Shown here: one piece after another, positions 16,802-25,691 of the stretch
How the letters are laid out: each line of letters begins with the position of its first letter
How positions within the stretch are numbered: the first letter of the stretch is position 1
Source: Planctomycetota bacterium
GTDB lineage: Bacteria; Planctomycetota; Phycisphaerae; Sedimentisphaerales; Anaerohalosphaeraceae
DNA length: 64,000 nucleotides
Assembly (NCBI GenBank): GCA_029552545.1
Contig: JAKPDO010000050.1
Coordinates: 110,835 to 174,834, forward strand
Direction: 5' to 3'
Position numbers and translations under genes: made by a program
The notes under the pieces: generated by a model
Seen by the model: the letters and a program-made list of their open reading frames with translations, nothing else
What the model was told of the DNA's origin: nothing
Databases searched by the model: none

Positions 16802-17215
16802 ATGAAAAAAGCGATTTGGGAATCTCATCCCAAACAAGATGTCAGCTCTTCGGACAAGGATACTCTGAAGGATTATTCCATTCTGCAGAAGGCGCCTCGC
16901 CGCTGTTCCTGCCCTGTTCGTGCCGGCGGCAGCAGGCGGGAGGAATGGGCCGCCGTTTTCAACGGGCTGCGTGTGCCGATTCTGCTGCTTGGGGTGGTCG
17001 GAGCGCTGGGGCTTCTGGCTCATTACCGCCCTCAATTTGTCCGGGTTGTGCCGGTGATGTACTGGCCGAACTGGTGGATTTCCGTTCTCTTCCTGACTCT
17101 GGCGGGCATTGTGACGGCTGTGCTGACGGCGGACTGGATTGCCGTTCGGTTTCTGAAGCGGTTTCGAAACTCTCGGACTGACGGCCGCGATGAGTATGTC
17201 TGGCGCAGCCGCTGA
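16802..17215 (+). CDS. small two-helix membrane protein of unknown function
   Basis: 137 residues, on the opposite strand to the surrounding secretion genes. A charged 50-residue cytoplasmic start with CSCPVRAGGSRREEW precedes two hydrophobic helices (about 57-74, VPILLLGVVGALGLLAHY; about 88-111, WWISVLFLTLAGIVTAVLTADW). A basic tail ends the protein. GGGGGATGT lies before the ATG, and a good promoter sits 33 nt upstream. A competing frame (16798-17181) has no hydrophobic plan and is rejected. No family is recognised. Its place between the platform and ATPase genes hints at a link with secretion, but it has its own promoter. Confidence 0.6.
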   Translation: MKKAIWESHPKQDVSSSDKDTLKDYSILQKAPRRCSCPVRAGGSRREEWAAVFNGLRVPILLLGVVGALGLLAHYRPQFVRVVPVMYWPNWWISVLFLTLAGIVTAVLTADWIAVRFLKRFRNSRTDGRDEYVWRSR

Positions 17216-17224
17216 GCGGATGTC

Positions 17225-19009
17225 TTATTCTTCCGCCACGGCCTCGGAGAACGTGACGCGCAGGACCTCTTCGGGTGTGGTTTTTCCCTCGAGCATTCGG
17301 CGAATGCCGCACTCGAGCAGGTCACCGTAGCCGCGGGAACGAGCCAGGGCGCGGATTTCCATTTCTTTTCCGCCGCCGGCGATCAATTGACGCATTTCAT
17401 TGTCGATGACGAGAAATTCAAAAATCGGCAGCCGGCCCCGATAGCCGGTTCCGTTGCAGTGGCTGCATCCGGTTCCCTGCCGAAGGTCTGCGGAGGCCAG
17501 CTGTTCCGGCGTAAGTTTGAGCCGGCGGATTAATTCCTCGCTGATGGCGGCCGGCTGACTGCACTTGTCGCAGATTTTCCGAACCAGCCGCTGTGCCAGA
17601 ATCAGATTGAGCGAAGAAGCCAGCAGATAGGGCTCCAGCCCCATATAAACCAGGCGGCTGATTGCACTGGGGGCATCGTTGGTATGAAACGTGCTCAAAA
17701 CCAGGTGCCCGGTCAGCGAGGCCTTGATGGCGATTTCCATTGTTTCCTTGTCGCGGATTTCCCCGATGAGGATGATGTCCGGGTCCTGCCGCAGAATCGC
17801 CCGCAGACAGAGGGCGAAGTCCAGATTGATTTCCGGCTTGACCTGCGTCTGGTTGATGCCGGGCTGGCGGTACTCTACGGGGTCTTCGACGGTGGTGATG
17901 TTTTTCCGCGGGTCTTTGAGCGCATTCAGGGCCGAATAGAGCGTGGTGCTCTTTCCGCTTCCGGTGGGGCCTGTGACAATGATGATGCCGTGCGGCAGAT
18001 TCAGAATCTGCTTGAACTGCTTGAGCAGTTTGGGTTCCAGCCCGATGGTATCGAGGTTGTGATTGACGGCGGACTTGTCGAGAATTCGCAGAACGATTTT
18101 TTCGCCGTAGATGGTCGGCAGGGCACTGACCCGCACGTCAATATCGGGCTGGCCCTTGCCGCGTTTGATTTTGAAGCGGCCGTCCTGCGGCAGCCGCCGC
18201 TCGGCGATGTCCATTTCCGCCAGGATTTTCAGGCGGGCGATTACGGCGGCCTGCATTTTCCGCGGCGGCGGGACCATTTCCGTCAAAATGCCGTCCACAC
18301 GCATCCGGATAATCATTCCGTGTTCCTGCGGTTCTACGTGAATGTCGCTGGCGCGGCTTTTGATGGCGTGGCTGAGCATCAAATCCACGAAGCGGACGAC
18401 AGGGGCCTCTTCCGCCTCGGCCTCTGAAATAATCTGTGCCCCGGTTTGACCGGATTCCTCTTCCTCGTCGTCTTCTGTGCTGATTTCCAGTTCAACCAGG
18501 TCGCGCATCTGCTGCTGGTCCAGGTCGCTGCCGTGATAAATCTGGTCAATCAGATGCAGGATTTGCTTTTCGGAGGCAATCAGCGGTTTGACCGGTTTCT
18601 TGAGTTTGAACGAGACGGTATCGATGGCAATCACGTTCAGGGGATCGGCCATGGCCAGTTCAATCCCCTGCGCTCCTTCCCGCACCACGGCTACACAGAA
18701 CCGTTTGGCCAGGGTTTCCGGGATGCTGCGGGCCACATCCATCTGCACGACGGACAAGTCGTCAAGCGGAATGAATTCGACGTTCAGAAATTTTCCGAGC
18801 GCCTGAGCAACCTGCACATCAGTCAGAGCTCCCATTTCGACCAGAATCTGGCCCAGCCGCTTGTCGGCGGTTTTCTGGGTCTCGAGGGCCTTTTGCAGGG
18901 TTTCCACAGAGAGCAGACCCTGTTCGAGGAGCCATTCCCCGAATTGGCCTGTGCTCGGCTGAGGCCCTTCCAAAGAAGCCGTCGAAATGTCCGGATTCTG
19001 TTTTTTCAT
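17225..19009 (-). CDS. assembly/secretion ATPase PilB/GspE
   Basis: Cytoplasmic hexameric motor that drives fibre extension. 594 residues: an MshEN domain at about residues 20-150 (FGEWLLEQGLLSVETLQKAL, LGQILVEMGALTDVQVAQAL), a known c-di-GMP-binding module in some homologues, then the GspE core. The core has SDIHVEPQEHGMIIRMRVDG, the Walker A loop GPTGSGKSTTLYS (about 345), an Asp box (VEDPVEY), Walker B (ILIGEIRDKETM) and a His box (LTGHLVLSTFHTNDA). The tetracysteine zinc site (CDKC about 478; CSHCNGTGYRGR about 515) is complete. The start overlaps the stop of the upstream hybrid kinase gene by 4 nt. No retraction ATPase PilT is in the window. Confidence 0.93.
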   Translation of the reverse strand: MKKQNPDISTASLEGPQPSTGQFGEWLLEQGLLSVETLQKALETQKTADKRLGQILVEMGALTDVQVAQALGKFLNVEFIPLDDLSVVQMDVARSIPETLAKRFCVAVVREGAQGIELAMADPLNVIAIDTVSFKLKKPVKPLIASEKQILHLIDQIYHGSDLDQQQMRDLVELEISTEDDEEEESGQTGAQIISEAEAEEAPVVRFVDLMLSHAIKSRASDIHVEPQEHGMIIRMRVDGILTEMVPPPRKMQAAVIARLKILAEMDIAERRLPQDGRFKIKRGKGQPDIDVRVSALPTIYGEKIVLRILDKSAVNHNLDTIGLEPKLLKQFKQILNLPHGIIIVTGPTGSGKSTTLYSALNALKDPRKNITTVEDPVEYRQPGINQTQVKPEINLDFALCLRAILRQDPDIILIGEIRDKETMEIAIKASLTGHLVLSTFHTNDAPSAISRLVYMGLEPYLLASSLNLILAQRLVRKICDKCSQPAAISEELIRRLKLTPEQLASADLRQGTGCSHCNGTGYRGRLPIFEFLVIDNEMRQLIAGGGKEMEIRALARSRGYGDLLECGIRRMLEGKTTPEEVLRVTFSEAVAEE

Positions 19010-20295
19010 TTTGTTTTCTGAAATTGGATCTGTTGTCCGGAATAGGTTGCTTTGGATTTCTGAACGGTCGGCAGCAGCGGCTGGAGGACTTCAGCCAGCT
19101 GAGGACTATCCACCGGTTTGGCCAGAAAGGCGTCGAAGAGTTCCTCAATCTGATGGTTCCGGTCTTCCGCGACCGTTCCTGCCGAGAGGGCGATGATAGG
19201 GGTTTGGAGCCCCTTATCCCGCAGCTGCCTGGCAACCTGAAGCCCGCTGATGTCCGGCAGCTGGATGTCCATCAGGATGACGTCAAAGCTGTTTCGGCAG
19301 GCCGCGTCAACGGCAGCCTGTCCGCTGTTGACCGCGGCAACTTCCAAACCGAGATTCTCGAGCATCAGGGTCAGGACGGTTCGGTTGGACTCTTCATCCT
19401 CGACCAGCAGAACCCGTCCGATGCATTGTTTGTTTTCGAATGTTTCTTCGTCTCTTCCGTATCCCGTCGAACGAGGCGGGAAGGAAAGCATTCCGGATTT
19501 CAGAACGGCCGGCTCCGCCGGAAGCAGGATCGAGAAGGTTGAGCCCGCCCCCGGTTTGGATGTCACTTCGATTTGTCCGTTCAGCAGATGCACCAATTGG
19601 CGGGTCAGGGGCAGCAGTCCGCAGCCCTGCACGCCCAGATGAAGGCCTGCCGGTATTCCGCTGTGAATCGATTCCTTCTGATGAACCGGTTCAAAAAGTT
19701 CAGACAAATGCTCCGTGGAGATGGTCAGACCGGTGTCGATCAGGTCAAAGCAAATGGCGGACTGAGAGCCGAGCGAATCCATCCGCACCCGAAGTTCGAT
19801 GGTTCCCTGCTGGGTAAATTGGATGGCGTTGCCGGCCAGATTCAGCAGACACCGTTTCAGGCGGGCTCGGTCGGTCCGCAGGAACGCCGGCACATTTTCT
19901 TCGACGGCGACGGCAAAGGACAATCCTTTGCTGACGGCGGCTCGGCTGAGAATGCTTTCGATTTCCTCCAGCAGGTCGGCCAAGTCGCATTCGGCAAAGT
20001 TCGGTTTCAGGTTGCCTCGTTCCAGATGCGCCAAATCCACGACATCGTTGACGATGCAAGAAAGGCCCTTCCCGGCCCGGTGGATTTCGGCGACATACTC
20101 CCGCTGCGTATCGGTTAAGTCTTCAGCGGCCAGCAGATTGCTGAAGCCGATGATGGCGTTGGATAAGGTGCGGATTTGGTAGGCCAGATTATCGATCAAA
20201 CCGGCGGAGAAACTCTCCTTGTCCGGCGCCGTTTGTGCCGAGGCGTCGGCCTGAGAAGCGGATGGAACGAGATTTGTTTTGTCTTCTTTTTCCAT
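19006..20295 (-). CDS. hybrid histidine kinase-like protein with degenerate kinase and intact receiver domain
   Basis: A HisKA-like dimer helix, an HATPase-like domain and a C-terminal receiver. In the H-box the motif reads NLAYQIRTLSNAIIGFSNLL: Tyr replaces the phospho-acceptor His (normal: SHEIRTPLN). The G1 box is DTGLTIS instead of DTGIGI; the N box (NLAGNAIQFT) is kept and the G2 box is poor (GVQGCGLLPLTRQL). The receiver looks functional: VLLVEDEESNR, the phospho-Asp motif VILMDIQLP, and a Lys in FLAKPVD. No membrane helix. The frame reaches a TTG at 20403; I use the ATG at 20295, although neither has a good ribosome site. The 4-nt overlap with the ATPase gene ties it to the secretion machine. 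Confidence 0.8.
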   Translation of the reverse strand: MEKEDKTNLVPSASQADASAQTAPDKESFSAGLIDNLAYQIRTLSNAIIGFSNLLAAEDLTDTQREYVAEIHRAGKGLSCIVNDVVDLAHLERGNLKPNFAECDLADLLEEIESILSRAAVSKGLSFAVAVEENVPAFLRTDRARLKRCLLNLAGNAIQFTQQGTIELRVRMDSLGSQSAICFDLIDTGLTISTEHLSELFEPVHQKESIHSGIPAGLHLGVQGCGLLPLTRQLVHLLNGQIEVTSKPGAGSTFSILLPAEPAVLKSGMLSFPPRSTGYGRDEETFENKQCIGRVLLVEDEESNRTVLTLMLENLGLEVAAVNSGQAAVDAACRNSFDVILMDIQLPDISGLQVARQLRDKGLQTPIIALSAGTVAEDRNHQIEELFDAFLAKPVDSPQLAEVLQPLLPTVQKSKATYSGQQIQFQKTK

Positions 20296-20472
20296 CTTTT
20301 TTTTAACTTCTTTCTCCGACGGATATTTTTTGGCGGCAGAGACAGCAATATCTGCTTTTCTTTCGGCGTTCTTTTCTTTGTGTTTAACGAAAAAATGATG
20401 CAATTGAGCAAAGTTTCAAACGAAGACGTTGGGGTTTATCACCGGCAGGTTCAAATGAGGATGTAAGGAGTT

Positions 20473-22572
20473 GTGGATAAGACGGAAAAGACAATTTTTA
20501 TCGGTCTTTCTGCATCTATTGCCATTTTGGCAGGTTTTCTTGTCTGCGGATACGATGGCTTTTTGGACTCCTCTGAGAGCATGAATCCTTTTGATAGAGA
20601 GCAGATAAGAACAGTCAGAATCGTTATGGCCGAGAAGGATTGGAAGTGGCTTTTGGCCAATCCGATGTCCGAAAAATATGTGCGGGCGGACTTTTGGTTC
20701 GACGGCCGAAAGTTTTCAAATGTAGCGGTTCGCCCTAAAGGCAATTCTTCCCTGATGTCCGTGGCGGCAAGCGGCTCCAGGCGGTTAAGTCTGAAGATTG
20801 ATTTTAATTTTTTTAACAGTGCCCAGACTTTCTATGGAATCAAAAAGCTGTGCCTGAACAACGGATTTTCAGACCCGACCTTTATTCGGGAAGTGCTTAG
20901 TTATGACCTTTTTAAAGAGATGGGGCTGCCGACCCCGCGTTGTTCGTTTGTGGATGTGTATGTAAATAATGAACATCTCGGGCTTTATACCCAGGTGGAG
21001 GCGATTGATAAAACCTTTCTGGCTCGACATTTCGACAATCCGCACGGCAATCTGTACAAACCGGAAATCGGAGCGGCGCTGCTGAATTGGACAAAGGAAG
21101 ATGTGGACAAACAGGCGCAAAATCCGGGTTTTGCTTCACGGGAAAATCCCAACGACCCGCTGTCGGTTCGTTTAGGCGGACGACGGCTCAGTGACCTTCT
21201 CGAACTGCTCGAGCGAGAAAATACCCCGCTGGAGGAGCTGCTCAGCCGCCAAGCCGCTGGACCGTTCGGCGGTCCGTTTGGAAGGGGATTTGGCGGGCCG
21301 GGTTTCGGAGGGGGATTTAGACCCAATCCGGGAAATCAGCCCCCCGGCGGATTTGGCGGACCTCCGCCGGCAGGATTTGTTCCCGACCCCAATCGTCCGT
21401 TTCCTCCGGGCAATGTGCCGGCGCCTGCCGGGCCCTTTGGTCCGCCTCCGGGCGGTTTTGGGGGGCCGCCCGGTGCATTTGGAGCCGATCCAAATAATCC
21501 AATGAGACCCCCAATGGGGCCGCCGGGGGTTTTTCCGCAAGGGCCGGGAATGCCGCCGCCTGCAGCAGGCGGGCCGGGCGGACGGTTCGACCCGAACGCT
21601 CCTCCGATGGGCTTCGGCCGACGAGGTGAGAGAGGGTTCGGCGGGCCCCCGGGGCCGGGCGGCGGCCCCGGGTTTCGATGGGGCAATCTCCTGGATGCCG
21701 TCGGATTGAAGACTAACGAAAACAAGGCCGACCATACGGCCCTGTTTCGACTGCTGGAGGTTCTGAACAAGTGTCCCGATGAGACCTTCCCGCAGGAGAT
21801 TGAGAAGGTGCTGGATGTGGACCAGGTGCTGCGCTATCTGGCGGTGTCCGTGATGATTGTGCATTTGGACAACTATATCGGGATGGGACACAATTATTAT
21901 CTGTACGAAACGAACGGACGCTTTACGATTCTGCCGTGGGATTTGAATATGGCCTTCGGGACCTTTGGAATGGGCTTGGCGCGGGATGCGGCGGACTTTT
22001 ACATTGATGAGCCGGTGACCAATTCCTTTGAATCCCGCCCGCTGGTGTATCGGCTTTTGTCTTATCCTCCCTATAGGGAGCGATACCATCAGTATTTAAA
22101 AGACCTGCTGGACGGGCCCTTTGCAGAGGGAGTACTGGAAGAGCGGATTGACCGGCTGGCGGCGCTGGTGCGCCCGTATGTGGAGAAAGATGAACTGAAG
22201 TTTTTTACACTCGAGGATTTCGAAAAAGGGCTAAACGAGGGCTCTGCCTTCGGCGGCGGCTGGGGCGGTTGGATGAGGCCGCCGGTGGGCAATCCGAATC
22301 CAGCCGGACCAATGGGGCCTCAGGGCGGGCAGCCGGCGCCGGCAGAAGGGCCTAATCGCGGCGGGCGTTTCGGATTCGGACGGCGCGGTCCCGGATTCGG
22401 CGGACCGCCCGGAATGCAGGCCCCGGGATTGAAGTCGTTTATCGCCAAACGGCGGCTGTCCGTCCGCAGGCAGCTGAGCGGCGAAATCCCTTCCAGGCCG
22501 ACCGAAGAGGAGCGGCAGCAGATGATGCCGAGATTCCCGGGGATGCCGCCGATGCAGGAGGACAATCGATGA
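20473..22572 (+). CDS. CotH-family protein kinase with Gly/Pro-rich insertions
   Basis: CotH proteins are atypical protein kinases. The chain starts with a membrane anchor or signal segment (IFIGLSASIAILAGFLVC). The CotH fold follows in two parts: about 50-235 (VRIVMAEKDWKWLL, ADFWFDGRKFSNVAVRPKGNS, RLSLKIDFN, YGIKKLCLNN, PRCSFVDVYVNNEHLGLYTQVE) and about 430-580, which carries FTILPWDLNMAFG, where the kinase Asp is expected. Between them, about residues 265-400 are almost purely Gly/Pro/Phe (FGGPFGRGFGGPGFGGGF), and a second such stretch lies at about 595-650. GTG at 20473 has AAGGAG only 2 nt away, so the exact start is uncertain. First gene of a three-gene operon. Confidence 0.85.
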   Translation: MDKTEKTIFIGLSASIAILAGFLVCGYDGFLDSSESMNPFDREQIRTVRIVMAEKDWKWLLANPMSEKYVRADFWFDGRKFSNVAVRPKGNSSLMSVAASGSRRLSLKIDFNFFNSAQTFYGIKKLCLNNGFSDPTFIREVLSYDLFKEMGLPTPRCSFVDVYVNNEHLGLYTQVEAIDKTFLARHFDNPHGNLYKPEIGAALLNWTKEDVDKQAQNPGFASRENPNDPLSVRLGGRRLSDLLELLERENTPLEELLSRQAAGPFGGPFGRGFGGPGFGGGFRPNPGNQPPGGFGGPPPAGFVPDPNRPFPPGNVPAPAGPFGPPPGGFGGPPGAFGADPNNPMRPPMGPPGVFPQGPGMPPPAAGGPGGRFDPNAPPMGFGRRGERGFGGPPGPGGGPGFRWGNLLDAVGLKTNENKADHTALFRLLEVLNKCPDETFPQEIEKVLDVDQVLRYLAVSVMIVHLDNYIGMGHNYYLYETNGRFTILPWDLNMAFGTFGMGLARDAADFYIDEPVTNSFESRPLVYRLLSYPPYRERYHQYLKDLLDGPFAEGVLEERIDRLAALVRPYVEKDELKFFTLEDFEKGLNEGSAFGGGWGGWMRPPVGNPNPAGPMGPQGGQPAPAEGPNRGGRFGFGRRGPGFGGPPGMQAPGLKSFIAKRRLSVRRQLSGEIPSRPTEEERQQMMPRFPGMPPMQEDNR

Positions 22573-23360
22573 AGGGAATTCTGAATTTTTTCAGAAGGCC
22601 GGCCGAGCAGACGAATGAATTGGACGGCTGGCGGATGGAACGAAAATTTTTCATCCCGCAGGAGAAAATCGAGTGGGCGGCGGGGCTGCTGCGGCATTGC
22701 TGTCCGCCGGACCGGCAGTATCCAAAGGGGGTGATTCATTCCCTCTATTTCGATACGGAGGATTTGGAGGATTATGAGGATTCGCAGCAGGGCAGCCGAC
22801 ATCGGAAGAAAATCCGCATTCGCTGGTATGAACCGCTGCCGCAGGAAGGCGAAGCAGCGGTTTTTGCGGAATTGAAAATCAAAAACGGTTTTGCCGGACA
22901 AAAGAAGCGGCAGATTTTTTCCGTACCGGCCGAAACGCTCCGGGGAGAACGATGGAAAAAAGGCATCCTGCCGGTTCCGGTGCTGCAGAATACGCTGGCT
23001 CAATTCGGCGTCTTTCCGACGGAGCGGCTGCTGCCGGTCATTCGGATTTCCTACCATCGCCTTCGGTTTACCGACCTGATGACCGGTGCCCGGGTGTCGC
23101 TGGATTGGCGGATGGAGTCCACGCCGGCCGATTCGGTTTGGTCGGGCTCGGAAGAGACGCTTCAAATGGAAGGGGCGATTGTGGAAGTCAAGGGGCGTTC
23201 GGCGGAGCTGAGTGAAACGCTGCGGTCCCTGAACCTGCTGGAGACGGACTGGACGCGCTGTTCGAAATATGCCTGCTGTCTGGCGGCTCATCTGGAAGAA
23301 CCGGGCTCGTTCGGACAAACAACGCTGTCCGGGCGCGCTTCGCGGAATGATTTTGAATGA
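22569..23360 (+). CDS. VTC-domain polyphosphate polymerase-like protein
   Basis: 263 residues of the VTC tunnel fold, which in yeast Vtc4 makes polyphosphate. The lining residues are recognisable: RMERKFFIP near the start, VIHSLYFDTEDLEDYED, KIRIRWYEP, FAELKIKNGFAGQKKRQ, then late strands IRISYHRLRFTDL and GAIVEVKG with the conserved Glu-x-Lys. ATG overlaps the CotH gene stop by 4 nt (ATGA), so the two are translationally coupled. In many bacteria cotH, a VTC gene and a DUF4956 gene form one operon, as here. Whether bacterial members make polyphosphate or modify another polymer is not settled. Confidence 0.85.
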   Translation: MKGILNFFRRPAEQTNELDGWRMERKFFIPQEKIEWAAGLLRHCCPPDRQYPKGVIHSLYFDTEDLEDYEDSQQGSRHRKKIRIRWYEPLPQEGEAAVFAELKIKNGFAGQKKRQIFSVPAETLRGERWKKGILPVPVLQNTLAQFGVFPTERLLPVIRISYHRLRFTDLMTGARVSLDWRMESTPADSVWSGSEETLQMEGAIVEVKGRSAELSETLRSLNLLETDWTRCSKYACCLAAHLEEPGSFGQTTLSGRASRNDFE

Positions 23361-23390
23361 AAACCCAACAGGAACGTTATAGGAGAAAAA

Positions 23391-24065
23391 ATGATGATGC
23401 CGGCAACTCAACTGAAGTTTCAATCACTGGACTTGACGGTTTCGGATTTGTGGATTCCGATGGCCGCATCGCTTGCGGCATCCGTAGCGGTGTACTGGAT
23501 GTATCATTTGTTTTACGGCTCGCGGACGATTGGGGCGGGCGTGGACCGGGCGTTTCTGCTCGGAGGGCCCGCGATTACCGCGCTGTTTCTGGGGATACAA
23601 AGTTCCATTCCGCTGTCGCTGGGCCTGCTGGGGGCGCTGTCTTTTGTGCGGTTTCGCACGCCCGTGAAGGATTCGGCGGAAATCGGCTTTCTGCTGCTGC
23701 TGATTGCCTCGTCGATTGGGATTGCCACCGGCACCTATGCCATTGTGATTGTGCTGTTTGTTGCGGCGTTTCTGACGCTGACGGCGCAGGCGCTGCTGCG
23801 GCGGCGGTTTTGCCTGCGGCGGTTCAGTCATCTGCTCCTGTCGATGGACAAGGAGGCCTTTGACCGGCTTCAGCAGCCGCTGGAGGCATTCCTCCGCGGA
23901 CAGGTGGACAACCTGCACTTAAAAACACTTTCGGTGATGGACGGGCGGGTGTCGCTGCAGTATCAGTTCCGAAAGCGGGCGGATTTTGACCGCGCCGGCT
24001 TTGTGCGGCAATTGAGCGGCATCGCTGCCGGCACCCCTGTCGAAATCTTTCTGGGCGGTGCGTAA
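23391..24065 (+). CDS. DUF4956 membrane protein
   Basis: 224 residues with four hydrophobic helices in the first 130 (LWIPMAASLAASVAVYWMY, AFLLGGPAITALFLG, IPLSLGLLGALSFVRFRTP, EIGFLLLLIASSIGIATG, IVIVLFVAAFLTLTAQALL). The SFVRFRTPVKDSAEIGFLLL block is the DUF4956 signature. A cytosolic alpha-beta domain follows (LKTLSVMDGRVSLQYQFRKR). AGGAG precedes three consecutive ATGs; the first is used. It sits 30 nt after the VTC gene and completes the CotH / VTC / DUF4956 set. Likely a membrane partner of the VTC enzyme, by context only. Confidence 0.82.
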   Translation: MMMPATQLKFQSLDLTVSDLWIPMAASLAASVAVYWMYHLFYGSRTIGAGVDRAFLLGGPAITALFLGIQSSIPLSLGLLGALSFVRFRTPVKDSAEIGFLLLLIASSIGIATGTYAIVIVLFVAAFLTLTAQALLRRRFCLRRFSHLLLSMDKEAFDRLQQPLEAFLRGQVDNLHLKTLSVMDGRVSLQYQFRKRADFDRAGFVRQLSGIAAGTPVEIFLGGA

Positions 24066-24091
24066 CAACCGCTGTGTTTCAAACAGCTCAA

Positions 24092-25528
24092 TTAAATTTC
24101 TCTTAACCAGTTTTGGGCGAAGACAGCCCAATCCGCTAAATCGACCAGACCGGAGCTGTTAAGATCGGCACCGCCGCAGAAGTTGTTGCTGCTGCTGCAG
24201 CCGCTCATCAGCCAGCGGTCGTTGATAAAGGTCAGGTCTTCCAGATAGACGCCGTCCGGGCAGGCAAAATCGCCTCTGGTTCTTTCCCAATTCAGCCGCG
24301 GATAATCGACACCGTCTGTGCACATTCGCCAGATGTCGTCGGTCCCATTGGCGGTTTCATTCGTGAAATCCCAGCCGGCCGAGGTAAAGGTGGAAAGGGT
24401 TTTCATTTGAGCAGTCGTCTTGCCAATCCCATCGGCACTAATAGTTTGTCCGCTGGTTTGAATATCCCAGAAGCACGAAGAGGCATTGTTATAAAAACAG
24501 AATCCAATTAGCCCTCCGGTTTCTTGAGAGCCAATGACCAATCCGGTTGAGTAGCAAAAAGAAAGAGGTCCTGTATTATGACCGATAAAGCCCCCGATTC
24601 TGGATGTGCCGGATATGCTGCTTGTTGAGTAACAATTAGCGACAAGACCGAAATTTGTACCGATGAAACCGCCCGATTTAACTCCTGCAATCACCGAACC
24701 GGCTGCAAAGCAGGAGCGAACAATACTGTAGTTTTCCCCGATAAGGCCGCCGATTTTCACGCCGTCAGCGCTTGCAGGGATAATCGTATCGGCCCAACAG
24801 TTATAAATCAACCCTTCATTCATTCCGACTAATCCCCCCGCAATACCGAGCCCTTCAATTTGCCCAGTTGAGTGGCAGAACAAAATGGCTCCATAGCGGT
24901 TGCTCGGATTGGCGGCGTTAGAGTAATTTTTGCCGGCGAGTCCGCCGACATAGGCTGTTCCCTTGACAAAAATCGAGTTTGTCCTGCAGAAGTTGGTCAA
25001 ACCGTAATAATTGTGTCCTGTTAACCCTCCAATGTAATTCTGGCCTTGTACAAATCCTTCTGCAGAACAAAGAGTGATAGAACCCTGGTTCTCACCAAGA
25101 AGAGAACCAACATAATTTCGCCCCTTGATCACAAACGATCGTATATGGAGGTTTCGAATTGCAGCTGCAGAAGATGTTTGTCCAAACAAACCGACGTAGT
25201 CGGCGGAGGGTTGGTCAATAACAAAATTCTGAAAGGTATGGTTATCTCCGTTTAAAACACCGGAAAAAGCTGTTCCCTGAAAACCGGTGCTGCCTGGATT
25301 TGTATCCGGGGCTATAGGGGTGAGTACGGCTCCCTGAAAGTCTAAATCTGCGGTTACAACAAAAGATTTATTCCAGTCTGCGGAAGTGTTGATAAGGGTA
25401 AGCCAATCATTAACAGTGCTGATTTGAAACGGATTCTCTGCTGTACCGTCTCCTTGGTAAGGCCAAGAGAGGTTGGAGAGGGAAGAAAAAGCAAGAACAG
25501 TCACGACAATCAATCTTGTTTTTTTCAT
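24092..25528 (-). CDS. secreted GLUG-repeat protein with dockerin-like C-terminus
   Basis: 478 residues: signal peptide (LIVVTVLAFSSLSNLSWP), an opening GDGTAENPFQISTVNDWLTL typical of GLUG-type beta-helices, then about eight GLUG-like repeats of about 30 residues (DYVGLFGQTSS, NYVGSLLGENQG, NYIGGLTGHNYYG, AYVGGLAGKNYS, RIGGFIGHNTG, ETGGLIGF). The end is a calcium-site-like helix motif, ADLNSSGLVDLADWAVFAQNW, of the kind found at the C-terminus of many planctomycete extracellular proteins. Function is unknown; an outer-surface adhesin or polysaccharide-binding solenoid is likely. A homologue with the same architecture lies at 48291-49793. Confidence 0.82.
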   Translation of the reverse strand: MKKTRLIVVTVLAFSSLSNLSWPYQGDGTAENPFQISTVNDWLTLINTSADWNKSFVVTADLDFQGAVLTPIAPDTNPGSTGFQGTAFSGVLNGDNHTFQNFVIDQPSADYVGLFGQTSSAAAIRNLHIRSFVIKGRNYVGSLLGENQGSITLCSAEGFVQGQNYIGGLTGHNYYGLTNFCRTNSIFVKGTAYVGGLAGKNYSNAANPSNRYGAILFCHSTGQIEGLGIAGGLVGMNEGLIYNCWADTIIPASADGVKIGGLIGENYSIVRSCFAAGSVIAGVKSGGFIGTNFGLVANCYSTSSISGTSRIGGFIGHNTGPLSFCYSTGLVIGSQETGGLIGFCFYNNASSCFWDIQTSGQTISADGIGKTTAQMKTLSTFTSAGWDFTNETANGTDDIWRMCTDGVDYPRLNWERTRGDFACPDGVYLEDLTFINDRWLMSGCSSSNNFCGGADLNSSGLVDLADWAVFAQNWLREI

Positions 25529-25638
25529 GATTATCTCCTTCCTTTTAAGTCTTTATAGTGTAACCCGAAATACGCCGCATAATCAATCGGGAATAGTACT
25601 GAAAAGCGAGAAAATCGAGCCAAAGAGGGTTTTCCTGC

Positions 25639-25667
25639 TTGACAAAGAGCGAGAAATCGTGTATATG
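25639..25667 (+). promoter_or_regulatory. promoter of tRNA-Val
   Basis: TTGACA, 17-nt spacer, TATATG; the tRNA begins 25 nt after the -10 element. Confidence 0.65.
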
Positions 25668-25691
25668 GCTTGCTTGTAAAGACTTATGTGA

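Noticed and set aside
16798..17181. 127-residue alternative frame over the small membrane protein
   Set aside because: It lacks the two hydrophobic helices and has Cys/Gly-rich shadow composition; the 16802 frame is preferred.
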